This document shows positions 46,079 through 57,114 of a DNA stretch of 64,000 nucleotides, piece after piece. Location of the stretch: contig NZ_FNRD01000007.1 of assembly GCF_900107635.1 (NCBI RefSeq), positions 1 through 64,000 of the forward strand. The letters are read 5' to 3'. Within the stretch, counting starts at the first letter, position 1. Every line of letters begins with the position of its first letter. Both the position numbers and the translations under genes were made by a program. The notes under the pieces are model-generated. The model ran no database searches, was not told the DNA's origin, and saw only the letters and a list, made by a program, of their open reading frames with translations. This DNA comes from Flavobacterium gillisiae. Lineage in GTDB: Bacteria > Bacteroidota > Bacteroidia > Flavobacteriales > Flavobacteriaceae.

Positions 46079-49000
46079 TTAATCTTGCAATGGAGTAAAA
46101 GATTTGTTGAGTAAAAGAACCAACTCGTTTTTATCGATTGGTTTAGTAATATAATCATTCGACCCAGCCGAAATTGCTTTTTCTCTATCGCCGGTAAGCC
46201 CAAATGCAGATTGTGTTATGATGATAACATCATTGTTTAATTTTCGGATTTCTTTAATCGCTTCATAACCATTCATCTCAGGCATTTGAACATCCATTAA
46301 GATTAAATCAACATCTGAGTTTTCTTTGAATTTTTGAAGTGCTTCAAGTCCATTTTTGGCTTCAATTATTTCTTTTCCGAATTCATTTACCGACTTTGAC
46401 ATTAATTTTCTTGAAATGGCGTCGTCATCAGCTATTAGTATTTTTAGTTTTGAAATGAGATGAGATGCATTTTCACTTCCAATTTTTCTAATATTGCTTG
46501 TTTGTAATTTTGGTTCTTGGTTTTGTGTATTCAACGGTAATGTGAAATGAAAGGTAGTACCTATTCCTTCTTGGCTCTCAAGCCAAATTTCACCGCCCAA
46601 TAAGGTGACAAAAGCTTTTGCAATGGCTAGCCCTAAACCAGCACCATGACGCGCTTGGATATTGGCGATGTCAACTTGAATAAAACGCTCAAAAATGGCT
46701 GCATGCCTGTCTAACGGAATTCCAATCCCACTATCTTTTACAAAAAATTCTACCGTTTCATTTTTAATGTTGTAACCAAATTCGATCGAACCTTTATCTG
46801 TATATTTGATTGCATTTTTTACTAAGTTTGTTAAAATCGCATACAGTTTCTCAGGGTCTGTGATTAAGTAAAGATCAGGAAATTCACTGCTTTTACATGA
46901 TAGTTGTATTGATTTTTCTTCGGCATCTAATTTTAAAAGATCAAAAACGAAATCTACTTTTTCATTAATATTTACTTCCTGTAGACTAATTTCCATCATT
47001 CCAGATTCGATTTTGGAGATATCTATAATTTCCGAAATAAGGTTCAGCATACGTGCTCCACTTACTTGAATAAGTTTTATGTATTCTTGCTGTTCTTCTT
47101 TTCCTAATCCAGGCTCACTCAACAACGATGAAAATCCTAGAATTCCATTCATCGGTGTTCGAATTTCATGACTCATATTAGCTAAGAATGCTGATTTTAG
47201 TCGGTCGCTTTCTACTGCTTTTTCTTTAGTTTTCACAAGTTCGTCAACTATTTTTTTCTTTTCAGTAATATCTGATTTTACAGCTAAATAATGTGTTATT
47301 TCTCCTTCGGAATTTTTTATCGAGGAAATTGAAGCTTCTACCCAGTATAAAGAACCATCCTTTCGTTTGTCAAGAAATTCACCTCGCCATTCTTTACCAG
47401 TTGCAATGGTGTTCCATAAATTTGCGTATTCCTCATCAGTGGTATGTCCTGACATTAAAAACTTAGGGTTTTTACCAATTACTTCTTCTAATGAATAGCC
47501 TGTAGTTTCAGTAAATTTGGGGTTTACATATTCAATATTTCCTTGATTATCTGTTAATTCTATAAGAGTAGGACTTTGTTCAACTGCATGAGAAAGTTTA
47601 ACTAATTTCTCTGTAATCGCTTTGCGGTACGAGATGTCTCTTGTTATAGTAAGAATGTGCGGTATATTATTTATTCCCAGTATAGCAGCAGACAAAAGGC
47701 CTTCAATAATATGGCCACTTTTCATAGTAAATTGTGTTTCAAAGTTTTCAACTTTTCCATGTTCGTTTAATATAGAAAGCATACGAGCTCGATCTTCTAG
47801 ATTAGTCCAAATGTTGATGTCACTAGCTGTTTTTCCTACTATCTCGTCTCGAGAATATCCTGATGTTTGTACAAAATTTTCATTAACATCGATATACGTG
47901 CCATTTTCGATTTGACTAATGGTAACAAGATCAGGACTTGTGAGGAAGATTTGTTTGAATTTTTCTTCGCTTTCAATTAATGCACTATTTGCCCTTGTTT
48001 GCTCCGTTATATTATGAGAATTATACAATATGTATTGACATTCCCCTTGGTCATTCATAATGGGAGTAATTGTTATGTCAGAAGTATAGGTTTGGTCTGC
48101 AATATTGAGGCTTTCAGTAAAATTAAGCGATTTTCCGGTACGAGCAACTTCTTTGTATTTAGCGATTGTCATATCGTAATAATCCTCATTTAGACCAATT
48201 GTTTCATTCAATTGTTTTAAAGATTTGCCTATTACTGTTTCAATATCAAGAGTTAGCCCGAAATTTTCTAAAGTTGTCACATACGGTTTATTGATCGCAT
48301 CAACAGTATATTCATTATTATTAATACTTACTAATAGTTGAAGATCAGTATGGTTGTTAAAAATAGCAGAGAGTTTTTTTTCACTTTCCATCAAAGTTTT
48401 TTCAGCTTCTTTGCGTTCCGTAATGTCCCTGACAATGTTTAAAAATTGCCCTTCGGCAATTATTTTTGTACTCAGTTCAGTAGGAATGTAACTGCCGTCT
48501 TTTTTGCGCAAGCGATATTGAGAGATAATCGTTTTCCCTTGTTGGAGTTGCTCTAGTGTAGTCGCATGATCTTTGTTTGCTAAATCTTCGCTATGAATAA
48601 ATTGATACCCTTTTAATAAGAGTAGCTCTTCACGACTATAGTCTAATATTTCGCAAATCTTATTGTTAAGCTCTAGAATTTCACTTTGCTCAGTCAACAC
48701 TAAAATGCCATCAACTGAATTGTTAAACAGACTTTTATACTTGTTTTCACTCTTCGTGAGTGCTTCTTCTGCTGTTTTTTTCGCAGTTATATCAGTCGAT
48801 ATTCCTCCCACACCATGAATAACTCCATTCGTATCGAATAGAGGGAATTTTTGCGAAATATAAAAATGGTTTCCATCAGCTTCTATATTCTCTTCTTCAA
48901 TGACGATTGATTTTTTTAATTGAATAACTTCTATATCATTGTTGCGGTGTTGCTCTGCGATTACTACAGGCATAATCTCTTGGCGGTACTTTCCAATTAT

Positions 49001-49660
49001 TTCTGTTTTGTCTAATTGAAATATTTTTGCAAATTCGTTATTTGCTAACTTAATTTTACCATCAAGATCAGACACATATATTAAAGCAGGACTATTATCA
49101 ATAATATCCTCAAGAAACAATTTGTTTATGGTTAATATATGATTCAACTTTACCTCCTTCATTTTATCAAAAGCCATTTCGAAAATATAATGAAGCGTTT
49201 CGATCAAAAAAGTCATTGTATTTTTAATTTCCTCCAAAGAAAGCACTGGAAGTAGGTTTACTGCATCAAGGTATTCTTTTTCATCAAATCCATATTGTTT
49301 TGCTTCTTTTTCTAAAAAAAGGGGATTAGGTTTGTCAAAAAAGAAATATCCAGAAAACAGGTTGGCAAAATGTTCTTCATTAACTAATATTGGTACAGTT
49401 ACTTCAACTAATCCATTCGGCTTCTTGTGAAAATCAAATTTTTCAACCTCCGTTAATTCTAGTTTGATATTGGTATTCCAATTGGAAGTTTCTGGATTTT
49501 TAACGTAGAAATCTTCATGTAATTTTTCCCATTGAAATTGCGACAAAACAACTCCTTCAAGATCTACAATAGCAACAGCTAACCCAGTTGTGTTTTGGAA
49601 CCCTTTAAGTAGAGTATCTATTTTTTTGAAATCGATAAATTCGAGTATACTATTTCCCAT
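46079..49660 (-). CDS. PocR-PAS hybrid sensor histidine kinase
   Basis: This cytoplasmic multidomain protein (about 1190 residues) starts at MGNSILEF. Its N-terminal 180 residues look like a PocR ligand-binding domain (LVEVTVPILVNEEHFANLFSG). About five PAS domains follow (for example DNSPALIYVSDLDGKIKLAN near 190 and GSLYWVEASISSI near 785). The HisKA motif FLANMSHEIRTPMNG is near residue 829, and the HATPase and REC domains are intact (KILIADDD at about 1077, LILMDVQMPEMNG near 1123). No HPt or partner regulator is adjacent. Signal unknown; PocR proteins often bind small hydrocarbons or related ligands. Confidence 0.88.
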   Translation of the reverse strand: MGNSILEFIDFKKIDTLLKGFQNTTGLAVAIVDLEGVVLSQFQWEKLHEDFYVKNPETSNWNTNIKLELTEVEKFDFHKKPNGLVEVTVPILVNEEHFANLFSGYFFFDKPNPLFLEKEAKQYGFDEKEYLDAVNLLPVLSLEEIKNTMTFLIETLHYIFEMAFDKMKEVKLNHILTINKLFLEDIIDNSPALIYVSDLDGKIKLANNEFAKIFQLDKTEIIGKYRQEIMPVVIAEQHRNNDIEVIQLKKSIVIEEENIEADGNHFYISQKFPLFDTNGVIHGVGGISTDITAKKTAEEALTKSENKYKSLFNNSVDGILVLTEQSEILELNNKICEILDYSREELLLLKGYQFIHSEDLANKDHATTLEQLQQGKTIISQYRLRKKDGSYIPTELSTKIIAEGQFLNIVRDITERKEAEKTLMESEKKLSAIFNNHTDLQLLVSINNNEYTVDAINKPYVTTLENFGLTLDIETVIGKSLKQLNETIGLNEDYYDMTIAKYKEVARTGKSLNFTESLNIADQTYTSDITITPIMNDQGECQYILYNSHNITEQTRANSALIESEEKFKQIFLTSPDLVTISQIENGTYIDVNENFVQTSGYSRDEIVGKTASDINIWTNLEDRARMLSILNEHGKVENFETQFTMKSGHIIEGLLSAAILGINNIPHILTITRDISYRKAITEKLVKLSHAVEQSPTLIELTDNQGNIEYVNPKFTETTGYSLEEVIGKNPKFLMSGHTTDEEYANLWNTIATGKEWRGEFLDKRKDGSLYWVEASISSIKNSEGEITHYLAVKSDITEKKKIVDELVKTKEKAVESDRLKSAFLANMSHEIRTPMNGILGFSSLLSEPGLGKEEQQEYIKLIQVSGARMLNLISEIIDISKIESGMMEISLQEVNINEKVDFVFDLLKLDAEEKSIQLSCKSSEFPDLYLITDPEKLYAILTNLVKNAIKYTDKGSIEFGYNIKNETVEFFVKDSGIGIPLDRHAAIFERFIQVDIANIQARHGAGLGLAIAKAFVTLLGGEIWLESQEGIGTTFHFTLPLNTQNQEPKLQTSNIRKIGSENASHLISKLKILIADDDAISRKLMSKSVNEFGKEIIEAKNGLEALQKFKENSDVDLILMDVQMPEMNGYEAIKEIRKLNNDVIIITQSAFGLTGDREKAISAGSNDYITKPIDKNELVLLLNKSFTPLQD

Positions 49661-49666
49661 AAACAT

Positions 49667-49990
49667 AATACTTAGAGTATCTGTTAAAAATAAACATAAA
49701 TACTTTATATAACGTAAAAAGTATGATTAATATCTTATTTTTAAGTGTTGGTTTTTACATATTTGATTTACAGTATAGTAACAAGTAAATACTAAAGTAG
49801 TATTGCTTTGTTGAAAGAATAATAATGCTACTATATTTATAAAATAATACTATAACTATTTATGGTATCAATTACTTTGGATTGTTACTAATAAACATTG
49901 CACATTGAAGTAGGTAGTTGCTGTTTTTCTTTTATTGATAAGGATGCAATTTACTTTTGCATTTTTTTATAGTAGATTCCTTTAATTACC
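49667..49990. other. Gene-free AT-rich interval
   Basis: Only AT-rich sequence; I see no gene, hairpin or recognisable binding site. Confidence 0.3.
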
Positions 49991-50677
49991 TTATCCTTGT
50001 ATTCTAAATTTTATAGTCGGCAGCAAATCATTTTTAAAAATAAATTTCACCGTTTGTACTAAAGAAAGAAACAGGAACAGAGTCATAAAAATGGGATTAA
50101 GATAAGTGCTCATTTTTATTTGATTTGCTACAATTAAAAATTGTCCTACATGGGCAAAAACAAACATCCCTAGGCTAGTTCCTAGTAAAGCTCCTAGGAC
50201 AAATTTATTTTTAGTTTTTTTCTTGGTATCTAATTTAGCTGTTCTGAAAAGATAGATATAAATCCCCGACCAATATGGCCATTGGATAAAATTTAAACCA
50301 TTCAGAAATAGGGCTAATATAAAGGGATATTGTGCCAGTTTAAAATGAGATAAACTACTGTTTTCATGGTTAGCTGTATTGTTCATGAAGTATAAGCCAA
50401 TCGCTAAAAGGAATAAAATGGTAAAAAGGTCAATAAGCAATAATAAATTCTCTTGATTGACGAGCCATGCTGCTATTTTATTAACTGTTGTTAATACAAA
50501 ATATTGGACTGAAATAATTCCTATAATAAATGAAATTGATGCCCAGTTTCCTTGTTCTAATAAAATTTGTAAGCTGATTACGTTGATGTATCCTAAGGGT
50601 AATGCACCAATTAAACTAATTAAAAAACCCAGCACAAGCGGATTCTTTTTGGAAAGTAAAGCAGCAATCATTTTCAT
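49991..50677 (-). CDS. LysE-type membrane exporter
   Basis: The 228-residue integral membrane protein has about six helices and the LysE-type early motif GFLISLIGALPLGYINVISLQILLEQG. LysE-family proteins export amino acids or related solutes. The substrate cannot be read from the sequence. It lies 70 bases after the small zinc-finger gene on the same strand, in the order sigma factor, zinc-finger partner, exporter. Confidence 0.75.
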   Translation of the reverse strand: MKMIAALLSKKNPLVLGFLISLIGALPLGYINVISLQILLEQGNWASISFIIGIISVQYFVLTTVNKIAAWLVNQENLLLLIDLFTILFLLAIGLYFMNNTANHENSSLSHFKLAQYPFILALFLNGLNFIQWPYWSGIYIYLFRTAKLDTKKKTKNKFVLGALLGTSLGMFVFAHVGQFLIVANQIKMSTYLNPIFMTLFLFLSLVQTVKFIFKNDLLPTIKFRIQG

Positions 50678-50747
50678 GTTTTTATACTCTGGTTTCTAAT
50701 ACAGGTGTAGACACGCTTAGCACTGATTCCTGACAAATTAAGTCAGA

Positions 50748-51017
50748 TTAGATCTTTTTGATCTCTTCAATAATTCTATTTTTTTTCTCCTCGCCTAAGG
50801 TAGCGCTTTTTTTGTTGGAGTCAGCGGCAAACCATTTTCCTATGAGGGCATCTATTAATTTAGATTGGGTTTCATAGGCATTACAAGTTTGACACATGGC
50901 TTTATGAGCCTGTAATTGTATCTTTTCTTTTATCGTTAAAGGAGTAAACATTTGTTTGTCGATTAACTCTGTTGTCTTTTTACAGGGTCTCAACAATATT
51001 CTCATTACTGTATTCAT
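50748..51017 (-). CDS. Small zinc-finger-type anti-sigma-like protein
   Basis: The 89-residue protein has a cysteine and histidine arrangement like zf-HC2 proteins (CKKTTELIDKQ, then LQAHKAMCQTC). There is no membrane segment, so it would be a cytoplasmic anti-sigma or similar. It follows the sigma factor gene by 23 bases on the same strand. This pairing, not the motif alone, supports the call. Confidence 0.65.
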   Translation of the reverse strand: MNTVMRILLRPCKKTTELIDKQMFTPLTIKEKIQLQAHKAMCQTCNAYETQSKLIDALIGKWFAADSNKKSATLGEEKKNRIIEEIKKI

Positions 51018-51040
51018 TTTTTTCGAATATTAAAGTTTGA

Positions 51041-51622
51041 TTAAACCCATTTTAATTCCAGACATTTTTTTAATAGAAGTTTGGATCTATGAACAATCTG
51101 CCAATAATTAGACGCAGTAATTTCTAATTCCTGACAAATGGCTTCTGTTTTTTTTTCGCTTAAGTATTTGGATGTTACGGCTAATTTCCATTTTTGTGGT
51201 AGGTCATTCATACACTCTTCCATGACCGTATTAAAATCAGGATTGTCTAGTAATTCCTGTTCTTGATCCCAAACGGCGTTGATATCATTATTTTTCCAGC
51301 ATCCATAACTATTAAAAAGTCCATCAGAAAGTTCATAACCACTATTTTCGGTCAAACTGAAGTTTTTCTTAGTGGTGCGGGCACTCAGGCGGTAATAATC
51401 AATCACTTTATTGTTGAGTATTGAAAACAACCACGTTTTAGGTTGGCTTTTGCCTTGAAAACTATCTATCTTATGAAATGCTGCCAAAAAAGTGTCTTGT
51501 ACCAGATCTTCGGCAACTTCTTTGGAGGAAGTTTTAAAAAATGCCCAAGAATAGAGTTCATCACTAAATTGATTGACCCATTGCTCTAAAACGGATTTTG
51601 AATTTTCTTTAATCAAGCCCAT
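51041..51622 (-). CDS. ECF-type sigma factor (sigma-70 family)
   Basis: The 193-residue protein has region 2 (ELYSWAFFKTSSKEVAEDLVQDTFLAAFHKID and TWLFSILNNKVIDYYR) and region 4 (QKWKLAVTSKYLSEKKTEAICQELEITASNYWQIVHRSKLLLKKCL), as in ECF sigma factors. No signal-sensing domain is present, so control probably comes from the small zinc-finger partner encoded next. Target promoters are unknown. Confidence 0.92.
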   Translation of the reverse strand: MGLIKENSKSVLEQWVNQFSDELYSWAFFKTSSKEVAEDLVQDTFLAAFHKIDSFQGKSQPKTWLFSILNNKVIDYYRLSARTTKKNFSLTENSGYELSDGLFNSYGCWKNNDINAVWDQEQELLDNPDFNTVMEECMNDLPQKWKLAVTSKYLSEKKTEAICQELEITASNYWQIVHRSKLLLKKCLELKWV

Positions 51623-51964
51623 GAATTTTGCCTTTTTTATTTTAAAAATTCAAATATACTCTTTTTTCAGACCTTAAAATCTTACTTTTTTCATAAAAAA
51701 GGAAAAGGATAGCCGTTAAATATTCGATAGCAATTAACTAATAATTAACACACTAGTCTGTTTTAAAATAGGCGTTATTGCTTAGTCTGTAATACGGAGG
51801 ATATGTATCGTGTAAAAATGGTAATCAAAATAAGATTAATAAGGTCCCATAGATCTACTTTACTGCATGGAAAGTCAAAGAGGTATATCAATAACAATAT
51901 TTTAAAAATTAACTGCTTTTTATAACGTCATTTCAGGAGAGCGGAATGACTTACTAGCAATTGA
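51623..51964. other. Gene-free AT-rich interval
   Basis: No gene or clear hairpin. It contains the promoter region of the sigma factor gene, but I could not fix a box. Confidence 0.3.
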
Positions 51965-52870
51965 CTATTCGGGAATATGACTGAAATTTGTGGGAGTTCT
52001 AGACTTTGCATATTCATAACCGTCTTTCCACCACTGGGTCATTTGGTCTGAATCAAAGATTAAGGGATTGTCGGTTAAGTGATCAGGTGTAAAGAAGAAG
52101 TTAATATTAATTTTTTTATTTATACCAACGAGTTTTCCAATGATGATGTCTTTTGTATTATTGGTGTTTATCATAAATTGGAAGGTTCTAAACATAAGAG
52201 TAAAAGGGTTGGTAATTACCTTTTGCGTTGTTTCGTTATTTTCACTTTCTAAAATAATAACGTCAATTTCGCAAGCTCCATTTTCAATGGCATGCAAAAT
52301 GGGAATAAAACTTCCAAATCCCCCATCTGCATATTGATGATTATTCTTTGAAACCAAAGACATAAAAGGCGTGTAATTTGAAGAAGCCCAAGTCCAGTCA
52401 CAAAAATCATCATAAGTACAATCACTAGAATTATAATATTCAACCGTATTCAAAGTGAGATTTGAAACCGTTACAATTACTTTTTTATTATTGATTTTAA
52501 GTAGCGCATATTCTTCTGGAGTAATACTTTTTCTAATTAGTTTTCTCAGATTATGGCTCTCTCCAAAAGTAGGGCATCCTTTTATAAAAGTTTTAAGGGA
52601 GTTGAAATGATTAATACTCGTTTCAAACCCATTGTTCGTTTTCTTGATATTGAAAGGATTTATATTGAAAATATCACGCTGTGTTACAGAAGTGTAAATT
52701 TCTTTTATTTTGTCAATTTTGCCCAAAGCGAGATGGGGGAGTAATAAACTACCTGTTGAGCTACCTACAAACAATTCATACTGTTTACCACTATCGTTAA
52801 TAAGGTATTCAGCAACACCGCCTGCATAAGCTCCTTTACTACCACCGCCAGAAATTACTAGTGCTTTCAT
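51965..52870 (-). CDS. Patatin-like phospholipase
   Basis: The start was chosen at 52870 (MKALVISGGGSKGAY) because the glycine-rich oxyanion loop GGGSKGAYAGG should be close to the N-terminus. The nucleophile serine is in GSSTG, in the sequence FVGSSTGSLL near residue 37, and the dyad aspartate is in YADGGFG near residue 182. These proteins hydrolyse acyl groups of lipids; substrate unknown. No membrane segments or signal peptide are seen, so it is cytoplasmic or membrane-associated. It stands alone. Confidence 0.9.
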   Translation of the reverse strand: MKALVISGGGSKGAYAGGVAEYLINDSGKQYELFVGSSTGSLLLPHLALGKIDKIKEIYTSVTQRDIFNINPFNIKKTNNGFETSINHFNSLKTFIKGCPTFGESHNLRKLIRKSITPEEYALLKINNKKVIVTVSNLTLNTVEYYNSSDCTYDDFCDWTWASSNYTPFMSLVSKNNHQYADGGFGSFIPILHAIENGACEIDVIILESENNETTQKVITNPFTLMFRTFQFMINTNNTKDIIIGKLVGINKKININFFFTPDHLTDNPLIFDSDQMTQWWKDGYEYAKSRTPTNFSHIPE

Positions 52871-53025
52871 AAGTTTTTTAGAATTAGCTGTTAGGATTGA
52901 AGGCAAATCAATAATGTATTTAATTTTTAAGTGACACTTTATTAGTGATTTGCAACTTTTTTTTCTGCTGTAAATTTTTCTATTTTTCCTTAAATAAATA
53001 TCCTGCTTAAGATATTAAGTAATTT

Positions 53026-53922
53026 TTATAGCCCCATATCTTTACGTAAATGTTCATCAATTAACCCTTTCTTTTCCCAATATGGGCTAAGAATACTCTT
53101 GACAAGAGTCCCTGTAGTAGTCATCATTTGTTTATTTTTAAAACCATCAGGATATGATTCTTCGAATTTTAGAATGCGGTACGGAAATTTATTTTCAAAA
53201 TATATTTTTAATTTTCGATTCAATTTTTTGTAATCTAAGGTGTAGCAAGTGGTGTCATTTTGTTGCTTTTCTTTTGACGCTAGTACGTTTTGGAATTCCA
53301 TGTTTTGATGCGTCAAGCGCAGATAGAAAAAAGAAGGTAGCATCTTTATTTCTCCAAGGGGTAATTTTTCCGGATTCATTCTGATTAGTGACCAAATTTC
53401 ATCTTCAAGATGTTCTTTTGGGAGTGTTAGTTTTTGTTCCCCTTCACTTTCAAAATAAGAATGTATTTGGATGTCAAAAGCATTTCTGCTTTCTAACTGT
53501 ACAAACACCTGTCCACACCATTCTTGAATGCTTGTCACTATTTTTAAGGCATGCTGATTTTCATATACAGGTAAAAAAGAACTGGTCATCATGGAGTAGG
53601 GATAAATTCCCGTTATAAAATTCTTGGTAAAGTTAAGTTTTAGAACAGAAATATCTTTTTCTGTTGGCTGATCTGCTTTGACTAATTTTGCTGTAGAAAA
53701 CGGTTCGGTTACAAAAATCATAACTGCTTTTCCTTCGCGTAGTTCACCATATCTAGCTTGGGTAAGTTGGAAACTTGATAACTCAGCCTCACCGTTGAAC
53801 CAATACTCTTTAAAGTCTTGTGAAATTTCCCTTTTATCAACCAGATCTCGTTTTTGAGATTTACTGCAAGCCGTAATACAGAGGGCAGCAATGGTGCATA
53901 TAATTGTTATTTTGAGTTTCAT
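53026..53922 (-). CDS. Conserved lipoprotein of unknown function
   Basis: The 298-residue protein has a lipoprotein signal (IAALCITACSKS). The mature part is beta-rich with AELSSFQLTQARYGELREGKAVMIFVTE and a C-terminal RKLKIYFENKFPYRILKFEESYPDG. It has no nucleotide-binding or hydrolase motif that I recognise. Similar Bacteroidota proteins have sometimes been named septum formation inhibitor Maf in databases, which this sequence does not support. Confidence 0.65.
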   Translation of the reverse strand: MKLKITIICTIAALCITACSKSQKRDLVDKREISQDFKEYWFNGEAELSSFQLTQARYGELREGKAVMIFVTEPFSTAKLVKADQPTEKDISVLKLNFTKNFITGIYPYSMMTSSFLPVYENQHALKIVTSIQEWCGQVFVQLESRNAFDIQIHSYFESEGEQKLTLPKEHLEDEIWSLIRMNPEKLPLGEIKMLPSFFYLRLTHQNMEFQNVLASKEKQQNDTTCYTLDYKKLNRKLKIYFENKFPYRILKFEESYPDGFKNKQMMTTTGTLVKSILSPYWEKKGLIDEHLRKDMGL

Positions 53923-54294
53923 CTTTTTTTAAAGTTAAAGGATTCGAAATAGATTTTCTTTTATCAATTTAGGTAGGTGTCTTGGGTTGGCTTTACAATA
54001 GTATAGGAGTTAACCTAATATCGAATATAGATTTTGCTTTTACATTCGATACTTTATTTTTATCTCTACTAAAAATTACAAGTTCAATATGTACTAAAAT
54101 AAGCATTTTAAATTTAAGAAGCTATATATAAGTACTTTAGTAGACGGAGTGTTTGCGGTTTTCTGACAGAATTTCTATTTAATTCGTTTTTTTTTGTTTT
54201 ATACGGCTATTTTTTTTCCTTTTGAAAAATCAAAGGGTATCGTATCCATTTTGTAAGTAGTTAATCTATTAGTGTGGATTGATTTTCAATAGTT
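53923..54294. other. Gene-free AT-rich interval
   Basis: No gene, repeat or clear terminator recognised. Confidence 0.3.
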
Positions 54295-55632
54295 TTAAGT
54301 ATACTGTTTTCTGGAGGAAAAGTAGTTGCGTTTTTCATAAACTATAAAAGCGAACACTATAAAATATTCTAAACCGATGAGCCAGAAGTTCTCTTTGAAT
54401 TCAGGATTTATATAAGCGCTATAGCTTAAAATCACTGTTAAACTCCAGATAATTGGGAATTTGTATTTTGTGAATACTCCAATAAGAATAAGATTAATTA
54501 TATACCAGGGATGTACTGTAGTTGAACTTAGAAAATACAATGTTAAAACAACAAGAAAACTTTGGAACAAATCAATTGTGGTTTTATTCCTTGCAACAAA
54601 GGTTTGATATAATATGAAAATTACAATTAAGACAGGAATGATTTTACCGGTGATATGAATGATGTTGTATCCGGTAATCCAGAAACCTATTTCACGGATG
54701 ATGTAATAAATACTGGCGTTGAATTCAAAATTAGTGAACCACAGGCCTATGGTTTCGCTATAATTCTGAATTAATTCATTCGAAAGAAAGGGGAGGAAGA
54801 GCAATACATTTACGCCAATCACAATAATGTAAAATAAAACAGCCTTTTTCCATCCTAATTTTTTTAAGAATAGCGGTAATAGTAATAAGGGTAATAATTT
54901 GACAGAAATAGACAATGCCAAAATTAAGGCGGCTAATTTCCATTTATTCTGTTCCAATAGATACATTGCCCAAACAAAAAAGAAGAGCATGATTCCTTCA
55001 AAATGTAAGTTCCCTGTAAGTTCTAAAATTACTAATGGATTGAGTACATACCAGAAAATACGATGCTTATCCATTCCTAAACGGACAAGTAATTGGCCAC
55101 CAAAGTAGAGTGTTCCAAAATCGGCCGCAATAATAAGCAGTCGCATCCCTATTGCTGCTCCCAGTATAGATTGCGTACTAAAAAAGGCAGCAACAGCAAA
55201 TAAGAATTGGTTTACAGGAGGATAGTTGGAGTAATGTCCAGCGCTCAAACTACCCATTCCGTTATACAAATCAGAAGCATTCGGAATTACAAAACTGTTT
55301 TGACTGATTAGGTCTTTTGGCAGCTGCAAATAGGGATTTATATTTTCGAGGATAAGGTTTCCGTCCCATATAAAACGAAAATAATCCTGAGATAAATTAG
55401 GTAACGCCACTATAAAAACCAATCGAAACAGTAGTGCTGCTCCAACTAAAAAAGGGATGTTATCTTTTTGCAGTTTTATAATTTTATAAAAGCAGACAAA
55501 CAGAAAACTATAAGAAATCACTAAATGTAGAAAATCAGCTCGATTTAAAACGTACGCGATATAGGCATAGATAATGAGGCTTAGTATAAGAAAGCCATAG
55601 GACTTCATGTTCTTTGAAGCGTTCCAACTCAT
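54295..55632 (-). CDS. GT87/DUF2029-type mannosyltransferase-like membrane protein
   Basis: The 445-residue protein has about ten or more membrane helices and the family's aspartate-bearing loop near the N-terminus ([24 protein letters not shown]). A later [14 protein letters not shown] and [14 protein letters not shown] fit polyprenyl-phosphate-sugar-dependent GT-C enzymes. It would transfer a sugar, possibly mannose, from a lipid carrier on the outer face of the inner membrane. Its ATG overlaps the stop of the upstream GT2 gene by four bases (ATGA). Last gene of the six-gene operon. Confidence 0.8.
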   Translation of the reverse strand: MSWNASKNMKSYGFLILSLIIYAYIAYVLNRADFLHLVISYSFLFVCFYKIIKLQKDNIPFLVGAALLFRLVFIVALPNLSQDYFRFIWDGNLILENINPYLQLPKDLISQNSFVIPNASDLYNGMGSLSAGHYSNYPPVNQFLFAVAAFFSTQSILGAAIGMRLLIIAADFGTLYFGGQLLVRLGMDKHRIFWYVLNPLVILELTGNLHFEGIMLFFFVWAMYLLEQNKWKLAALILALSISVKLLPLLLLPLFLKKLGWKKAVLFYIIVIGVNVLLFLPFLSNELIQNYSETIGLWFTNFEFNASIYYIIREIGFWITGYNIIHITGKIIPVLIVIFILYQTFVARNKTTIDLFQSFLVVLTLYFLSSTTVHPWYIINLILIGVFTKYKFPIIWSLTVILSYSAYINPEFKENFWLIGLEYFIVFAFIVYEKRNYFSSRKQYT

Positions 55633-57110
55633 CTACTAGTTTGTATTGAATTGACAAATACGTAACTAAAACCAATGAAAAGCATTAAATGCAAGGCAAT
55701 CAAGCTGTAATCATTCAATAGAAAAGCACTATACATAGCAAAAACAAAGTAAAGGATTAATAGTCCTTCAACTATGATGTTTTTTGAAATCGTATGAGAA
55801 AGATAAGTATTCTGTTTCCATTTTTCTTTAAGTCCTTCGATATTCAATTTTGGAGTGCGCACGAATTCACTTTTCTTCCCCCACAAACCTTCTAGCACTG
55901 CTATGGTGTTGTGAAATGAGAATCCCATTGCAATGGTATAAAAGGTGATAAATAAAGTAATGTATTTTAGGAAGTTCTTGAAACCTCCTCCATGAATACT
56001 CTTGTAAGTTGCCCAATAGCTAATAAAAAATAGGATGGAAGTAATAACAAAAAAGATGAGCAAGTCAAATACTTTTTCAAATTCAGGAAACTCATTCTTG
56101 ATGTATAACATGGGAACACTTAAGATTGCCATTGTGAAAATTGCCAAAAACATGGTGCTATTCAATAAGTGCAGCATTCCATGCGCTTTCGTCTTGAACC
56201 CAATAGATTCTGATTGTAGTACTCGAATCGCGTTTTTGCTAAAATTTTCGGCGCCACCTTTGTTCCATCTAAATTGTTGGGAACGTGCGGCACTTATAAT
56301 TGCAGGCAATTCAGCAGGGGTAACTACATTTTCGAGATATTTGAATTCCCAGTTTTTTAACTGAGCACGATAACTTAAATCCAAGTCTTCGGTAAGGGTA
56401 TCACTTTCCCAGTTGCCCGCATCGAGAATGCATTGCTTTCTCCATGCTCCGGCAGTTCCATTAAAATTGATAAAATGCAATTTAGAATTCCGACCTACTT
56501 GTTCCAAAGTGAAATGGGCGTCTAAGGCAAAAGCCTGAATTTTTGTCAATATCGAATAGTTACGGTTCAGGTGTCCCCATCGGGTTTGAACCACTCCAAT
56601 TTTCGGATTTTTAAAATAAGGGATCGTTTTATAGAGCCAGTCTTTTTGAGGAACAAAATCAGCATCAAAAATAACGATAAATTCTCCTTTGGCAGTAAGT
56701 AAACCTTCCTTCAGAGCACCTGCTTTAAACCCAGTTCTATTAGTGCGTTGAATGTGTTTTATGTCTAGTCCTGACTTGGCTATTTTTTGTATTAACTCTT
56801 TTGTTTCCAGCACACTATCATCAGTACTATCATCAAGAACTTGAACTTCAAGTCGGTCCTTAGGATAGTCCATTTGTGCGACGGTAGTTAATAAGCGTTC
56901 CACTACATATTTTTCATTATAGATAGGAAGCTGTATAGTTACAAAGGGTATTTCATTTGATTTTGAAAGGTCAAATTGTACAGACTTATCCGTACGTTTT
57001 TTACTTTTTAAATAATTCAGCAGTAAGTTAAAATGGGCTACGCTGTAGAAAAACAAAAGCAAAATCGAAATGCTGTATAGAATTACAATGATATATGAAA
57101 GTAGTAACAT
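55629..57110 (-). CDS. Processive-type GT2 glycosyltransferase (cellulose synthase-like)
   Basis: The 493-residue protein has an N-terminal helix and a GT2 domain: [50 protein letters not shown] and [12 protein letters not shown] (the QxxRW motif of processive enzymes). Several C-terminal helices follow (from about residue 310). It resembles CslA-like synthases that form beta-linked polysaccharides from nucleotide sugars, but non-processive members exist. It lies 4 bases after the dolichol-phosphate-mannose-synthase-like gene, in the same operon. Confidence 0.85.
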   Translation of the reverse strand: MLLLSYIIVILYSISILLLFFYSVAHFNLLLNYLKSKKRTDKSVQFDLSKSNEIPFVTIQLPIYNEKYVVERLLTTVAQMDYPKDRLEVQVLDDSTDDSVLETKELIQKIAKSGLDIKHIQRTNRTGFKAGALKEGLLTAKGEFIVIFDADFVPQKDWLYKTIPYFKNPKIGVVQTRWGHLNRNYSILTKIQAFALDAHFTLEQVGRNSKLHFINFNGTAGAWRKQCILDAGNWESDTLTEDLDLSYRAQLKNWEFKYLENVVTPAELPAIISAARSQQFRWNKGGAENFSKNAIRVLQSESIGFKTKAHGMLHLLNSTMFLAIFTMAILSVPMLYIKNEFPEFEKVFDLLIFFVITSILFFISYWATYKSIHGGGFKNFLKYITLFITFYTIAMGFSFHNTIAVLEGLWGKKSEFVRTPKLNIEGLKEKWKQNTYLSHTISKNIIVEGLLILYFVFAMYSAFLLNDYSLIALHLMLFIGFSYVFVNSIQTSR

Positions 57111-57114
57111 GCTA

